From assembly GCF_011772445.1 (NCBI RefSeq), contig NZ_WVZN01000042.1, forward strand, positions 1 to 64,000: 64,000 nt of DNA, given 5' to 3'. The translations under genes were made by a program, and so were the position numbers. Below the pieces are notes generated by a model. The model made no database searches, was not told the DNA's origin, and saw only the letters and a list, made by a program, of their open reading frames with translations. This document shows positions 57,246-64,000 of this stretch, piece by piece. Every line of letters begins with the position of its first letter. The stretch's first letter is position 1. Source of the stretch: Hydrogenophaga sp. GTDB taxonomy: Bacteria; Pseudomonadota; Gammaproteobacteria; Burkholderiales; Burkholderiaceae_C.

Positions 57246-57995
57246 ATGACCGAACAACAAGCCATCATCCGTTTCGACAAAGTCAACAAGTGGTACGGCA
57301 ATCACTTCCACGTGCTGCGCGACATCGACCTCAGCGTCGCCAAGGGCGAACGCATCGTGATCTGCGGCCCTTCGGGCTCGGGCAAGTCCACTCTCATTCG
57401 CTGCATCAACCGGCTCGAGGAACACCAGCAGGGCGTCATCGAGGTCGACGGCGTCGAGCTCAAGGACGACATCAAGGCCATCGACCAGGTGCGCAAGAAC
57501 GTGGGCATGGTGTTCCAGCAGTTCAACCTGTTCCCGCACCTCACCGTGCTCGAGAACCTCACGCTCTCGCCCATGTGGGTGGGCAAGATGCCCAAGAAGG
57601 AGGCCGAGGAGCGGGCCATGCAGCAGTTGAAGCGCGTGCGCATCGCCGAGCAGGCCAGCAAGTACCCGCTGCAGCTCTCGGGTGGCCAGCAGCAGCGCGT
57701 GGCCATTGCGCGCGCGCTGTGCCTCACGCCCAAGATCATGCTGTTCGATGAGCCCACCTCCGCGCTCGACCCCGAGATGATCAAGGAGGTGCTCGACGTC
57801 ATGATCGAACTGGCCAACATGGGCATCACCATGCTGTGCGTGACGCACGAGATGGGCTTCGCCAAGGCCGTGGCCGACCGCGTCATCTTCATGGACCAGG
57901 GCCAGATCGTCGAGCAGAACACGCCCACCGAGTTCTTCAACAACCCGCAGAACGAGCGCAGCAAGGACTTCCTGTCCAAGATCCTCGGCCATTGA
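57246..57995 (+). CDS. aapP: general L-amino acid ABC transporter ATPase AapP
   Basis: 249 aa. Walker [10 protein letters not shown] (residues 41-49), signature [15 protein letters not shown], Walker [15 protein letters not shown], and switch His in [15 protein letters not shown]. It drives amino-acid import through AapQM. Last gene of the operon. Confidence 0.96.
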   Translation: MTEQQAIIRFDKVNKWYGNHFHVLRDIDLSVAKGERIVICGPSGSGKSTLIRCINRLEEHQQGVIEVDGVELKDDIKAIDQVRKNVGMVFQQFNLFPHLTVLENLTLSPMWVGKMPKKEAEERAMQQLKRVRIAEQASKYPLQLSGGQQQRVAIARALCLTPKIMLFDEPTSALDPEMIKEVLDVMIELANMGITMLCVTHEMGFAKAVADRVIFMDQGQIVEQNTPTEFFNNPQNERSKDFLSKILGH

Positions 57996-58008
57996 CTTGA
58001 GGCGGTCA

Positions 58009-58033
58009 TCGCGCGCTGACACAATGCGCGCGA
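58009..58033. terminator. hairpin after the aap operon
   Basis: An 8-bp perfect stem TCGCGCGC / GCGCGCGA with a 9-nt loop, 14 nt after the aapP stop. No U-run, so a terminator role is only suggested by position. Confidence 0.3.
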
Positions 58034-58073
58034 CACGGAGCCTGCGCCTGGCAGGCCCGACAAGGAGACCGCC

Positions 58074-59096
58074 ATGCCGCAGCAAGCCCTTCCCGCCGCC
58101 CGGCGACTGACCTGGCTGCGCTGGAGTTGCACCACGGCCCTGGGCCTGTCCCTGTGGTGCACGGGCGCGGCCCTGGCCTTCGACGTGCAGGGCCACCGCG
58201 GCGCCCGTGCATTGGCGCCCGAGAACACGCTCCACGGCTTCCAGCGTGCGCTGGCCATCGGCGTGAGCACGCTGGAACTGGACGTGGTGCTCAGCGCCGA
58301 GGGAGTGCCCATCGTCTCGCACGACACCACGGCCAACCCCGACATCACGCGCGACCCGAGCGGGCGCTGGTTGCAGTCGCGCGGCCAGCCCTTTCACACG
58401 CTGACGCTCGACCAGATTGCCGCCTTCGACATCGGCCGCATCAACCCGTCGAGCCGGTACGCGCGCGACTTCCCGCTGCAGGAAGCCGCGGATGGCGAAC
58501 GCATCCCCACGCTGGCGGCGGTGTTCGACCTGGTCAACCGCCTGCGCGCCGACCACGTTCGCTTCAACATCGAACTCAAGCGCAACCCGGAACGGCCGCA
58601 GGAATCGCCCGAGCCCGAGGCCTTCGTGCGCGCCGTGCTCGCCGTCATCCAGGCCCGGGGCATGGCAGCGCGCTGCAACCTGCAGAGCTTCGACTGGACC
58701 TTGCTCAAGCTCAGCCAGCGCCTGGCGCCCGACATGCCGCTGGCTTTCCTGAGCGTGCAGCGCCCCCGATCGAACAACCTGCACAGCGGCGTGTGGAGCG
58801 CGGGCCTGCGCGAGGCGGATTTCAAAGATGCCCCGGCCCTGCTGGCGGCGGCCGGCGCCCGGCTGTGGTCGCCCAACTTCAACGACATCAGCCGCAGGCT
58901 CGTGGAGCGCGCGCGCGAAGAGGGCCTGCGCGTGATCCCCTGGACGGTGAACGAGGTGCCCGACATGGAGCGCCTGATCGATTGGGGCGTCGATGGCATC
59001 ATCACCGACCACCCGGAGCGCCTGCGCGCCGTGATGGAGCAGCGCGGCATGGGCCTGCCGCCGACCGTCGACACCGCGCCGGCCCGCCAGAACTGA
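58074..59096 (+). CDS. exported glycerophosphodiester phosphodiesterase
   Basis: 340 aa. Signal peptide residues 1-39 (TTALGLSLWCTGAALA). The GDPD catalytic core: His/Arg in QGHRGARALAPENT, metal ligands in STLELDVVLSAEGVPIVSHD, later FNIELKRNP and the final WTVNEVPDMERLIDWGVDGIITD (read in two parts). It hydrolyses glycerophosphodiesters to glycerol-3-phosphate. AAGGAG precedes ATG 58074. Confidence 0.92.
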   Translation: MPQQALPAARRLTWLRWSCTTALGLSLWCTGAALAFDVQGHRGARALAPENTLHGFQRALAIGVSTLELDVVLSAEGVPIVSHDTTANPDITRDPSGRWLQSRGQPFHTLTLDQIAAFDIGRINPSSRYARDFPLQEAADGERIPTLAAVFDLVNRLRADHVRFNIELKRNPERPQESPEPEAFVRAVLAVIQARGMAARCNLQSFDWTLLKLSQRLAPDMPLAFLSVQRPRSNNLHSGVWSAGLREADFKDAPALLAAAGARLWSPNFNDISRRLVERAREEGLRVIPWTVNEVPDMERLIDWGVDGIITDHPERLRAVMEQRGMGLPPTVDTAPARQN

Positions 59097-59101
59097 ACGA
59101 C

Positions 59102-59377
59102 ATGTCCCATCCACTGCTGCAACCCGTGGCCGATGCACTTGGCGGCCTGCGCAACGCGACCCTCTCGCCCGCCGAGGCCAGCGCGCGCCTGCGCAATCAG
59201 AGCGAACTGATCGCCGCCCTGCCCCCGCGCTTTGGCGAGGTGCTGGGCCAGTTGCTCGACCGCCTCGAGTCCTCTGCGCTGTTCGATGGCGAGAGCTGTT
59301 CCTTCAGCTCGCGCGAACTGCACGACAGCCTGCAGTTCTGGATCGACAAGGCAGAGGCGCGGCTGGCGGCCGCCTGA
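59102..59377 (+). CDS. small hypothetical protein
   Basis: 91 aa, soluble and mostly helical (AEASARLRNQSELIAALPPRF, GQLLDRLESSALFDGE). No domain recognised. It starts 5 nt after the phosphodiesterase stop, so probably co-transcribed, and third positions are strongly G/C. Confidence 0.65.
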   Translation: MSHPLLQPVADALGGLRNATLSPAEASARLRNQSELIAALPPRFGEVLGQLLDRLESSALFDGESCSFSSRELHDSLQFWIDKAEARLAAA

Positions 59378-59480
59378 GCCCGTCACGGAAACCCGTGTCA
59401 GCCGCCCGTCGCGCCACCGGGCGGCCGGCGTAAGGCACGCGGGCGCCGCCGCGACCGACCCCTTTTTTGCGGAGGCCGCC

Positions 59481-60206
59481 ATGTTCCCACTCAAGCGCAT
59501 CATCCTGACCGCCGGGCTGGCTGCGATGGCCGGGGTCGCTACCGCTGCCGACCTGCGCTGCGAGGCGCAACGCGGCGCGCAGGCGCCGGCCATCGTCGAG
59601 CTCTACACCTCGGAAGGCTGCAGTTCCTGCCCGCCGGCCGATCGCTGGCTCAGCGGCCTGCGTGGCCACGACGGGGTGGTGGCGCTGTCCTTCCATGTGA
59701 ACTACTGGAACCACCTCGGCTGGCGCGACCCGTTCGCCACGGCCGCCACCACCGCGCGCCAGTACCGCCTGGCCGAGCGCCTGGGCGCGCGCCAGGTCTA
59801 CACGCCGCAGGTCGTGCTCAACGGCCGCGACCACCGCGGCTGGCGCGGTCAGTCGGCCGCGCAACTGCCCACGCCGTCGGGCCCGGCGCCCGCGCTGCGC
59901 GTCTGGCGCGAGGGTGGCGATCTGCTGGCGGAGGTGGCGGGTGGCCACGGCGAACTGGCCGGCTACTGGGCGGTGCTGCTCGATGAGGTGAGCAGCCGCG
60001 TCACCGCAGGCGAGAACGCGGGTGAGCACCTGCGCCACGACCACGTGGTGGCGCACTACCAGCCGGTGATGCCCTGGCGCGACGCTCAGCCGCACACCGA
60101 GCGCTGGCACCTGCCGCTGCGGGGCCCGCACCGCGTCGCCTTCGTGGTAACCGACCCCACGCTCACCCGGCCCGTTCAGGCGGTGGTGCTCAGCTGCCCT
60201 GCATGA
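59481..60206 (+). CDS. DUF1223 thioredoxin-like exported protein
   Basis: 241 aa. Signal peptide (residues about 1-22, ILTAGLAAMAGVATA). The conserved core is VELYTSEGCSSCPPADRWL, with Cys in CSSCPP as in thioredoxin folds, then VALSFHVNYWNHLGWRDPF. ATG 59481 follows GGAGG by 6 nt. Function unknown; redox role inferred from the fold. Confidence 0.85.
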   Translation: MFPLKRIILTAGLAAMAGVATAADLRCEAQRGAQAPAIVELYTSEGCSSCPPADRWLSGLRGHDGVVALSFHVNYWNHLGWRDPFATAATTARQYRLAERLGARQVYTPQVVLNGRDHRGWRGQSAAQLPTPSGPAPALRVWREGGDLLAEVAGGHGELAGYWAVLLDEVSSRVTAGENAGEHLRHDHVVAHYQPVMPWRDAQPHTERWHLPLRGPHRVAFVVTDPTLTRPVQAVVLSCPA

Positions 60207-60210
60207 GCCG

Positions 60211-60237
60211 GGAACCTAGCACGCGCTTTCCTTATCA
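60211..60237 (+). promoter_or_regulatory. possible ECF-sigma promoter before the copper cluster
   Basis: GGAACC (60211-60216) and TTATCA (60232-60237), 15 nt apart, resemble an ECF-type -35/-10 pair 10 nt before ATG 60247. The -10 half does not fit the hrp box used at 11332 and 15044. Confidence 0.25.
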
Positions 60238-60246
60238 TCCACACCC

Positions 60247-60648
60247 ATGCGCGCCCTCTGGATCGCCCTGCTGATTGCCCTGCTCCCCGTGCGCGGCTGG
60301 GTGGGCGACGCCATGGCCCTGTCCATGCTGGCAGCCCCCGGCGGCCATCCCGCCCAGCAGTCCAGCGCCGCCGGGCCTTGCCCGCACGCGGAGCCAGCCG
60401 CGGCCCACGACGGGGCGGCGCATGCCGAGTCCGCCCACGGCGATCACCGCCACCTGCAAGGTGATGCCGCCCACGACAACAACGCCGGGCACCAGCACCT
60501 TGCCTGCGACCTCTGCAACGGCCCGGCACTGCAGGCCAGCGCGGCCGATTCGCCGCGGGGGCAGGCGGCCCCCGGGCCTCAAGTGCTGCGCGCCGAGCGC
60601 TTCGCCAGCCTGGCCCCGCGGCAACAGCACAAACCCCCCATCGCCTGA
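60247..60648 (+). CDS. His-rich exported protein, DUF2946-like
   Basis: 133 aa. N-terminal hydrophobic segment (LWIALLIALLPVRGWVG), then a His/Ala/Glu-rich middle (HGDHRHLQGDAAHDNNAGHQH) and the motif HLACDLCNGPAL. The CxxC with flanking His resembles DUF2946 proteins often found in copper clusters. Copper binding is inferred. Confidence 0.65.
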   Translation: MRALWIALLIALLPVRGWVGDAMALSMLAAPGGHPAQQSSAAGPCPHAEPAAAHDGAAHAESAHGDHRHLQGDAAHDNNAGHQHLACDLCNGPALQASAADSPRGQAAPGPQVLRAERFASLAPRQQHKPPIA

Positions 60649-60720
60649 GCGCTCGCACCCGTGGTGCGTCCGCGTGTGCCCTGCCGGGCCGCGCGCACGC
60701 CGTTCGCGAACCCTCAGGAG

Positions 60721-62079
60721 ATGAACATGAAGCACCGCTTGCGGCTGCTGCCGCTGTGCGTGGCCTTGTCGGCCACTCCCTTGCTGGCGGGCACGCCCGC
60801 CGAGGCCTTGCGCGCCGCCGATCCCGGCGAAACGCCGGCCGCCCATACCCCGCCGCTGCCCGAACCGCAGCAACTGGACGCGCCCCCGACCGACACCGAC
60901 CTGGCCCAGGCGCTCGCACGCTGGCGCGAGGCCAACCGGCGCGTGGCCGAGTTTCCGCGCGGCCACATGGACCTGCTGCGTTGGGAGGCCGCGCGAGCCC
61001 CCGCGCCAGCGCCGCCCGCCCCGGCGCCCGCCCTCCCCCTGATGCCGGCCGAGGCCTTGAACATGTCCCTGCGCGAGCGCCCGGACCTGTTCACCCACAC
61101 GGGCATGAACCCGCTTGAACAGGCGCGCGTGCGGGTGGCCTTCGCCGGCCACGCGCGCACGCTGCAGCAGGCCTGGATCGACGCGGTCGCGCTGCGCGCC
61201 TCGGCCCGATTGAGCGCGCACGAACTGGACACGGCGCGCACCGGCACCGAACTCGGCCGGCGCATGGTGCAGGCCGGCAACTGGCCCCACGCCCGGCTGC
61301 TGCAAGAGCAGCGCATCGAGGCCGAGGCCTGGCGCGCCCAGGGCGACGCCACCCTGGCCGCGCAGGCGGCGCTGGAGCGGCTGGCCGGCCTGCTGGGCTT
61401 GTGGCGCGCGGCCGAGGTCCAGGCGCTCGCCGAGCGCCTGCCCGATGCCCTGCCCGCCCCGCCCGAGCGAATGGTCGCCCCAGCCCCCGACGCCTCGCCC
61501 GAGGCCGCGGCGCTGCGGGGCGATCCCTGGCTGGCGATCGAACGGGCCGAAGCCGCCCGGCTCTTCACCGGCCTGCCCGAGGGCCGCTGGGAGGCCTGGA
61601 CGCGCCAGCGCGACGCAGCGCTGCAGGCCCTGGCCGCCACCGACGGCGGCGGTACCACGCCGCCGCACCTGGACGATCTGCGCCTGCTGCGCGAGCAGCG
61701 ATCACAGGAGGCCGAGACACAGCGCGCGCGGCTGCTGCGCATGGCCGGTGAACGCCGCGCCATGGCACGCCTGGCCTGGTCGCAACTGGCCGTGCGCCAC
61801 ACGCAGGCGCTGCACGCGGACCAGGTCATTGCCCCCCTGAGCGACGAGCTGCAACAGGACATGCAACGGCGCGTCAACGGCATGCTGGAGAGCACCTGGA
61901 CCCTGCTGGCCAGCGCCCGCGAACGCAGCGCCGGCCTGCGCACCGCCGTGATGGCGCGCCGCGACTACTGGCGCGCGCAAGCCGCGTGGCAAGCCCTGCT
62001 GGCCGGCGACGGCTTCGCCATCGACGGCCCGAGCGGCGCGGGCCAGGCCCCCACCAGCGGCAACGGCACCCCCCACTGA
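60721..62079 (+). CDS. TolC-family-like helical exported protein, copper cluster
   Basis: 452 aa. Signal peptide (residues 1-23, LLPLCVALSATPLLA). The rest is long alpha-helical with Ala/Leu/Arg heptads (VRVAFAGHARTLQQAWIDAV, AARLFTGLPEGRWEAWTRQR), like outer-membrane efflux (TolC-type) helices. ATG 60721 (or 60727) follows AGGAG. Probably part of copper handling with the neighbouring oxidase; assignment to the TolC fold is by pattern. Confidence 0.6.
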   Translation: MNMKHRLRLLPLCVALSATPLLAGTPAEALRAADPGETPAAHTPPLPEPQQLDAPPTDTDLAQALARWREANRRVAEFPRGHMDLLRWEAARAPAPAPPAPAPALPLMPAEALNMSLRERPDLFTHTGMNPLEQARVRVAFAGHARTLQQAWIDAVALRASARLSAHELDTARTGTELGRRMVQAGNWPHARLLQEQRIEAEAWRAQGDATLAAQAALERLAGLLGLWRAAEVQALAERLPDALPAPPERMVAPAPDASPEAAALRGDPWLAIERAEAARLFTGLPEGRWEAWTRQRDAALQALAATDGGGTTPPHLDDLRLLREQRSQEAETQRARLLRMAGERRAMARLAWSQLAVRHTQALHADQVIAPLSDELQQDMQRRVNGMLESTWTLLASARERSAGLRTAVMARRDYWRAQAAWQALLAGDGFAIDGPSGAGQAPTSGNGTPH

Positions 62080-62088
62080 GGACACCCC

Positions 62089-63483
62089 ATGCAACGACGA
62101 CACTTTTTTGCCGGCGCTGCGAGCGCCGTCGCCGCCGCTGGCGTCAGCCGCGTGGCCCTGGCCGCGCTGCCCGAGGCGCCGCAACAGACATCAGCCGAGA
62201 CGGCCGCCCCCTGGACGCCGCCCGGCGTGACCGGCGCGGGCCGCCCCTACCAAGCCGTGGTCACGCTCAACGGCTGGACCCTGCCCTGGCGCATGAACAA
62301 CGGCGTCAAGGAGTTCCACCTGGTGGCCGAGCCCGTGGTGCGCGAGGTCGCGCCCGGCTTCCACGTGAACATGTGGGGCTACAACGGCCAAAGCCCGGGC
62401 CCCACCATCGAGGTGGTCGAGGGCGATCGCGTGCGGATCTACGTGACCAACCGCCTGCCCGAGCACACCACCATCCACTGGCACGGCCAACGCCTGCCCA
62501 ATGGCATGGACGGCGTCGGCGGCCTCAACCAGCCGCAGATCCCCGTCGGCAAGACCTTCGTCTACGAGTTCGTGGCGCGCCGGCCCGGCACCTTCATGTA
62601 CCACCCGCACGCCGACGAGATGGTGCAGATGGCCATGGGCATGATGGGCTTCTGGGTCACGCACCCGAAGCAAAAGCACCCGCTCATCGAGGACGCGCAG
62701 CGCGACTACTGCTTCCTGCTCAACGCCTTCGACGTCACGCCCGGCAGCCGCACGCCCCAGGTCAACACCATGCTCGAGCAGAACATCTGGTGCTGGAACA
62801 GCCGCGTGTTTCCCGCCATCAGTCCGCTGGTGGCGCGCCTGGGCGAGCGCGTGCGCGTGCGCATCGGTAACCTCACCATGACCAACCACCCCATCCACAT
62901 CCACGGCATCGAGTTCGAGGTGACGGGCACCGACGGCGGCCCCACGCCCAGGGGCTCGCGCTGGCCGGAGGTGACCACCGATGTGGCCGTGGGCCAGATG
63001 CGGCAGATCGAGTTCATCGCCGACGAGCCGGGCGACTGGGCCATGCACTGCCACAAGAGCCACCACACCATGGGCGCCATGGGGCACGACGTGCCCACCA
63101 TGATCGGCGCCGACCACCGCGGCCTGGTGGCACCGCTGCAGCGCGCGGCGCCCGACCACATGGTGATGGGCGAACGCGGCATGGCCGACATGGGTGAGAT
63201 GCAGATGGAACTGCCCGCCAACACCTTCCCCATGATGACCGGCAGCGGCCCCTATGGCCCCATCGAGATGGGCGGCATGTTCACCGTCTTCAAGGTGCGC
63301 GCCGACCAGAAGCCCGGCGACTACAGCGACCCCGGCCCCTACGCCCAGCCACCCGGCACGCAGGCCCGCCTGGTGGAGACCGCAAGCGCGCCCGAGGCAC
63401 CGCGCGACGCGACCCGCCCTTCCGGCCCCGCGCCGCAACCCAAGGCCAGCGCGCGCAAGCCCGCAGGCCACGCCCACCATTGA
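62089..63483 (+). CDS. multicopper oxidase (CopA-like)
   Basis: 464 aa. Tat-type N-terminus (RRHFFAGAASAVAAAG). Copper ligand motifs: HWHG (IHWHGQRLPNG), HPHADEMVQMAMGMMG, HPIHIHG and HCHKSHHTMGAMGH. Met-rich stretches (MVMGERGMADMGEMQMELP) are typical of copper-resistance oxidases. ATG 62089 is 9 nt after the TolC-like gene. It should oxidise Cu(I) or phenols in the periplasm. Confidence 0.92.
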   Translation: MQRRHFFAGAASAVAAAGVSRVALAALPEAPQQTSAETAAPWTPPGVTGAGRPYQAVVTLNGWTLPWRMNNGVKEFHLVAEPVVREVAPGFHVNMWGYNGQSPGPTIEVVEGDRVRIYVTNRLPEHTTIHWHGQRLPNGMDGVGGLNQPQIPVGKTFVYEFVARRPGTFMYHPHADEMVQMAMGMMGFWVTHPKQKHPLIEDAQRDYCFLLNAFDVTPGSRTPQVNTMLEQNIWCWNSRVFPAISPLVARLGERVRVRIGNLTMTNHPIHIHGIEFEVTGTDGGPTPRGSRWPEVTTDVAVGQMRQIEFIADEPGDWAMHCHKSHHTMGAMGHDVPTMIGADHRGLVAPLQRAAPDHMVMGERGMADMGEMQMELPANTFPMMTGSGPYGPIEMGGMFTVFKVRADQKPGDYSDPGPYAQPPGTQARLVETASAPEAPRDATRPSGPAPQPKASARKPAGHAHH

Positions 63484-63503
63484 CCCATCGAAGGGAAACC
63501 TCC

Positions 63504-64000
63504 ATGAACCCGCAACGACGCACCCTGATTGCACTGCCTCTGGTGCTGACCCTACCTCTGGCGCGCGCGCATGGCGACGCGCACCGGGGCCACGGCGGCC
63601 CCGGCGGCGTGGTGAAGGAACAGAAGCCTTGGGGCATCGCCGGCGACGCGAAGGACGCGCGCCGCACCGTCACCGTCCGCATGACCGACGACATGAAGCT
63701 CACGCCCAACCACATCGACGCCCGCGAGGGCGAAACCCTGCGCATCCGCGCGGTGAACGCCGGCGCGTTGATGCACGAGATCGTGCTCGGCACGCGCACG
63801 GAACTGCAGGCGCACGCCGAACTCATGAAGAAGCACCCCGGCATGCAGCACGAAGAGCCCTACATGGCGCACGTACCGCCGGGCCGGCAGGGCGACCTGG
63901 TCTGGCACTTCAACCGCGCGGGCGAATTCGAATTCGCCTGTCTGATCGCCGGCCACTTCGAGGCTGGCATGCGCGGCACGATCCGCGTGCTGCCACGCAA
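63504..64000 (+). CDS. cupredoxin-domain protein, cut by the right edge
   Basis: At least 165 aa; the 3' end lies outside the window, with no stop reached by base 64000. Signal peptide (LIALPLVLTLPLARA), then a His/Gly-rich linker (HGDAHRGHGGPGG). The cupredoxin fold shows DDMKLTPNHIDAREGETLRI, ALMHEIVLGT and FEFACLIAGHFEAGMRG: His in MHE, then Cys, His and Met in C..AGHF.AGM form the type 1 copper site. A likely redox partner of the oxidase just upstream. Confidence 0.88.
   Translation, partial: MNPQRRTLIALPLVLTLPLARAHGDAHRGHGGPGGVVKEQKPWGIAGDAKDARRTVTVRMTDDMKLTPNHIDAREGETLRIRAVNAGALMHEIVLGTRTELQAHAELMKKHPGMQHEEPYMAHVPPGRQGDLVWHFNRAGEFEFACLIAGHFEAGMRGTIRVLPR

Noticed and set aside
56052-59138. 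Antisense frame of about 1000 codons over the aap operon and phosphodiesterase
   Set aside because: No domain; His/Gln-rich shadow translation of conserved plus-strand genes.
60211-60237. GGAACC before the copper cluster as an hrp box
   Set aside because: The second half is TTATCA with no CACNNA; kept only as a weak ECF-type promoter candidate.

Overview
The window is GC-rich, with a strong G/C bias at third codon positions, and reads as a chromosome segment of a beta-proteobacterium of the order Burkholderiales, family Comamonadaceae (Hydrogenophaga/Acidovorax-like). This is inferred from gene content and protein style: BktB-type thiolase, DUF2889, DUF2189, DUF1223, an AapJQMP transporter and a form II Cox cluster. 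No rRNA, tRNA, CRISPR array or insertion sequence was seen, and no gene-free stretch exceeds about 300 bases.

Layout. 1-8570: a small XRE regulator, then one operon for a molybdenum hydroxylase of the xanthine dehydrogenase / form II CoxL type. It holds three catalytic subunits (2Fe-2S, Mo-pterin, FAD), a MoxR AAA ATPase, a VWA protein, a CoxG-like SRPBCC protein, an XdhC protein and a MocA/MobA-like nucleotidyltransferase. 8689-15087: an unusual block of lower-GC genes. Two large, mutually related helical proteins (700 and 809 aa) and a CesT-type type III secretion chaperone flank a GAF/Fis-type regulator. Two promoters in the block share a 27-nt element containing a match to the HrpL-type hrp box. 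15198-23124: kdpFABCDE, high-affinity K+ uptake and its two-component system.

23148-30347: a mixed set (AraC regulator, alpha/beta hydrolase, lipoprotein, DTW-domain tRNA modification enzyme, secreted lipase-like protein, TerB, RcnB-like and DsbG-like proteins). 30494-34658: a two-gene unit, a probable outer-membrane beta-barrel followed by a bacterial Ig-domain protein, ending at a clear terminator. 34743-44809: housekeeping and metabolism (YlqF GTPase, gshA, dusC, RluA-type synthase, bktB and others), plus a small Ser/acidic-rich ORF (36409-36717) behind a third hrp-box match. 45050-53582: two acyl-CoA ligases, DoxX, a LysR remnant, a cupin, a MOSC protein, a toxin-antitoxin-like pair, a 2OG-Fe dioxygenase and membrane proteins. 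53806-57995: the aapJQMP amino-acid ABC transporter with tandem hairpins after the binding-protein gene. 58074-64000: a phosphodiesterase, DUF1223 and a probable copper-handling cluster (His-rich exported protein, TolC-like protein, multicopper oxidase, cupredoxin) that runs off the right edge.

The most interesting content is the putative type III secretion regulon scattered outside any secretion-apparatus cluster: two paralogous candidate effectors, one chaperone, one small candidate effector, and HrpL/BtrS-like promoters in front of them. No apparatus genes lie in the window, so the assignment rests on chaperone-family resemblance, promoter matches and paralogy.
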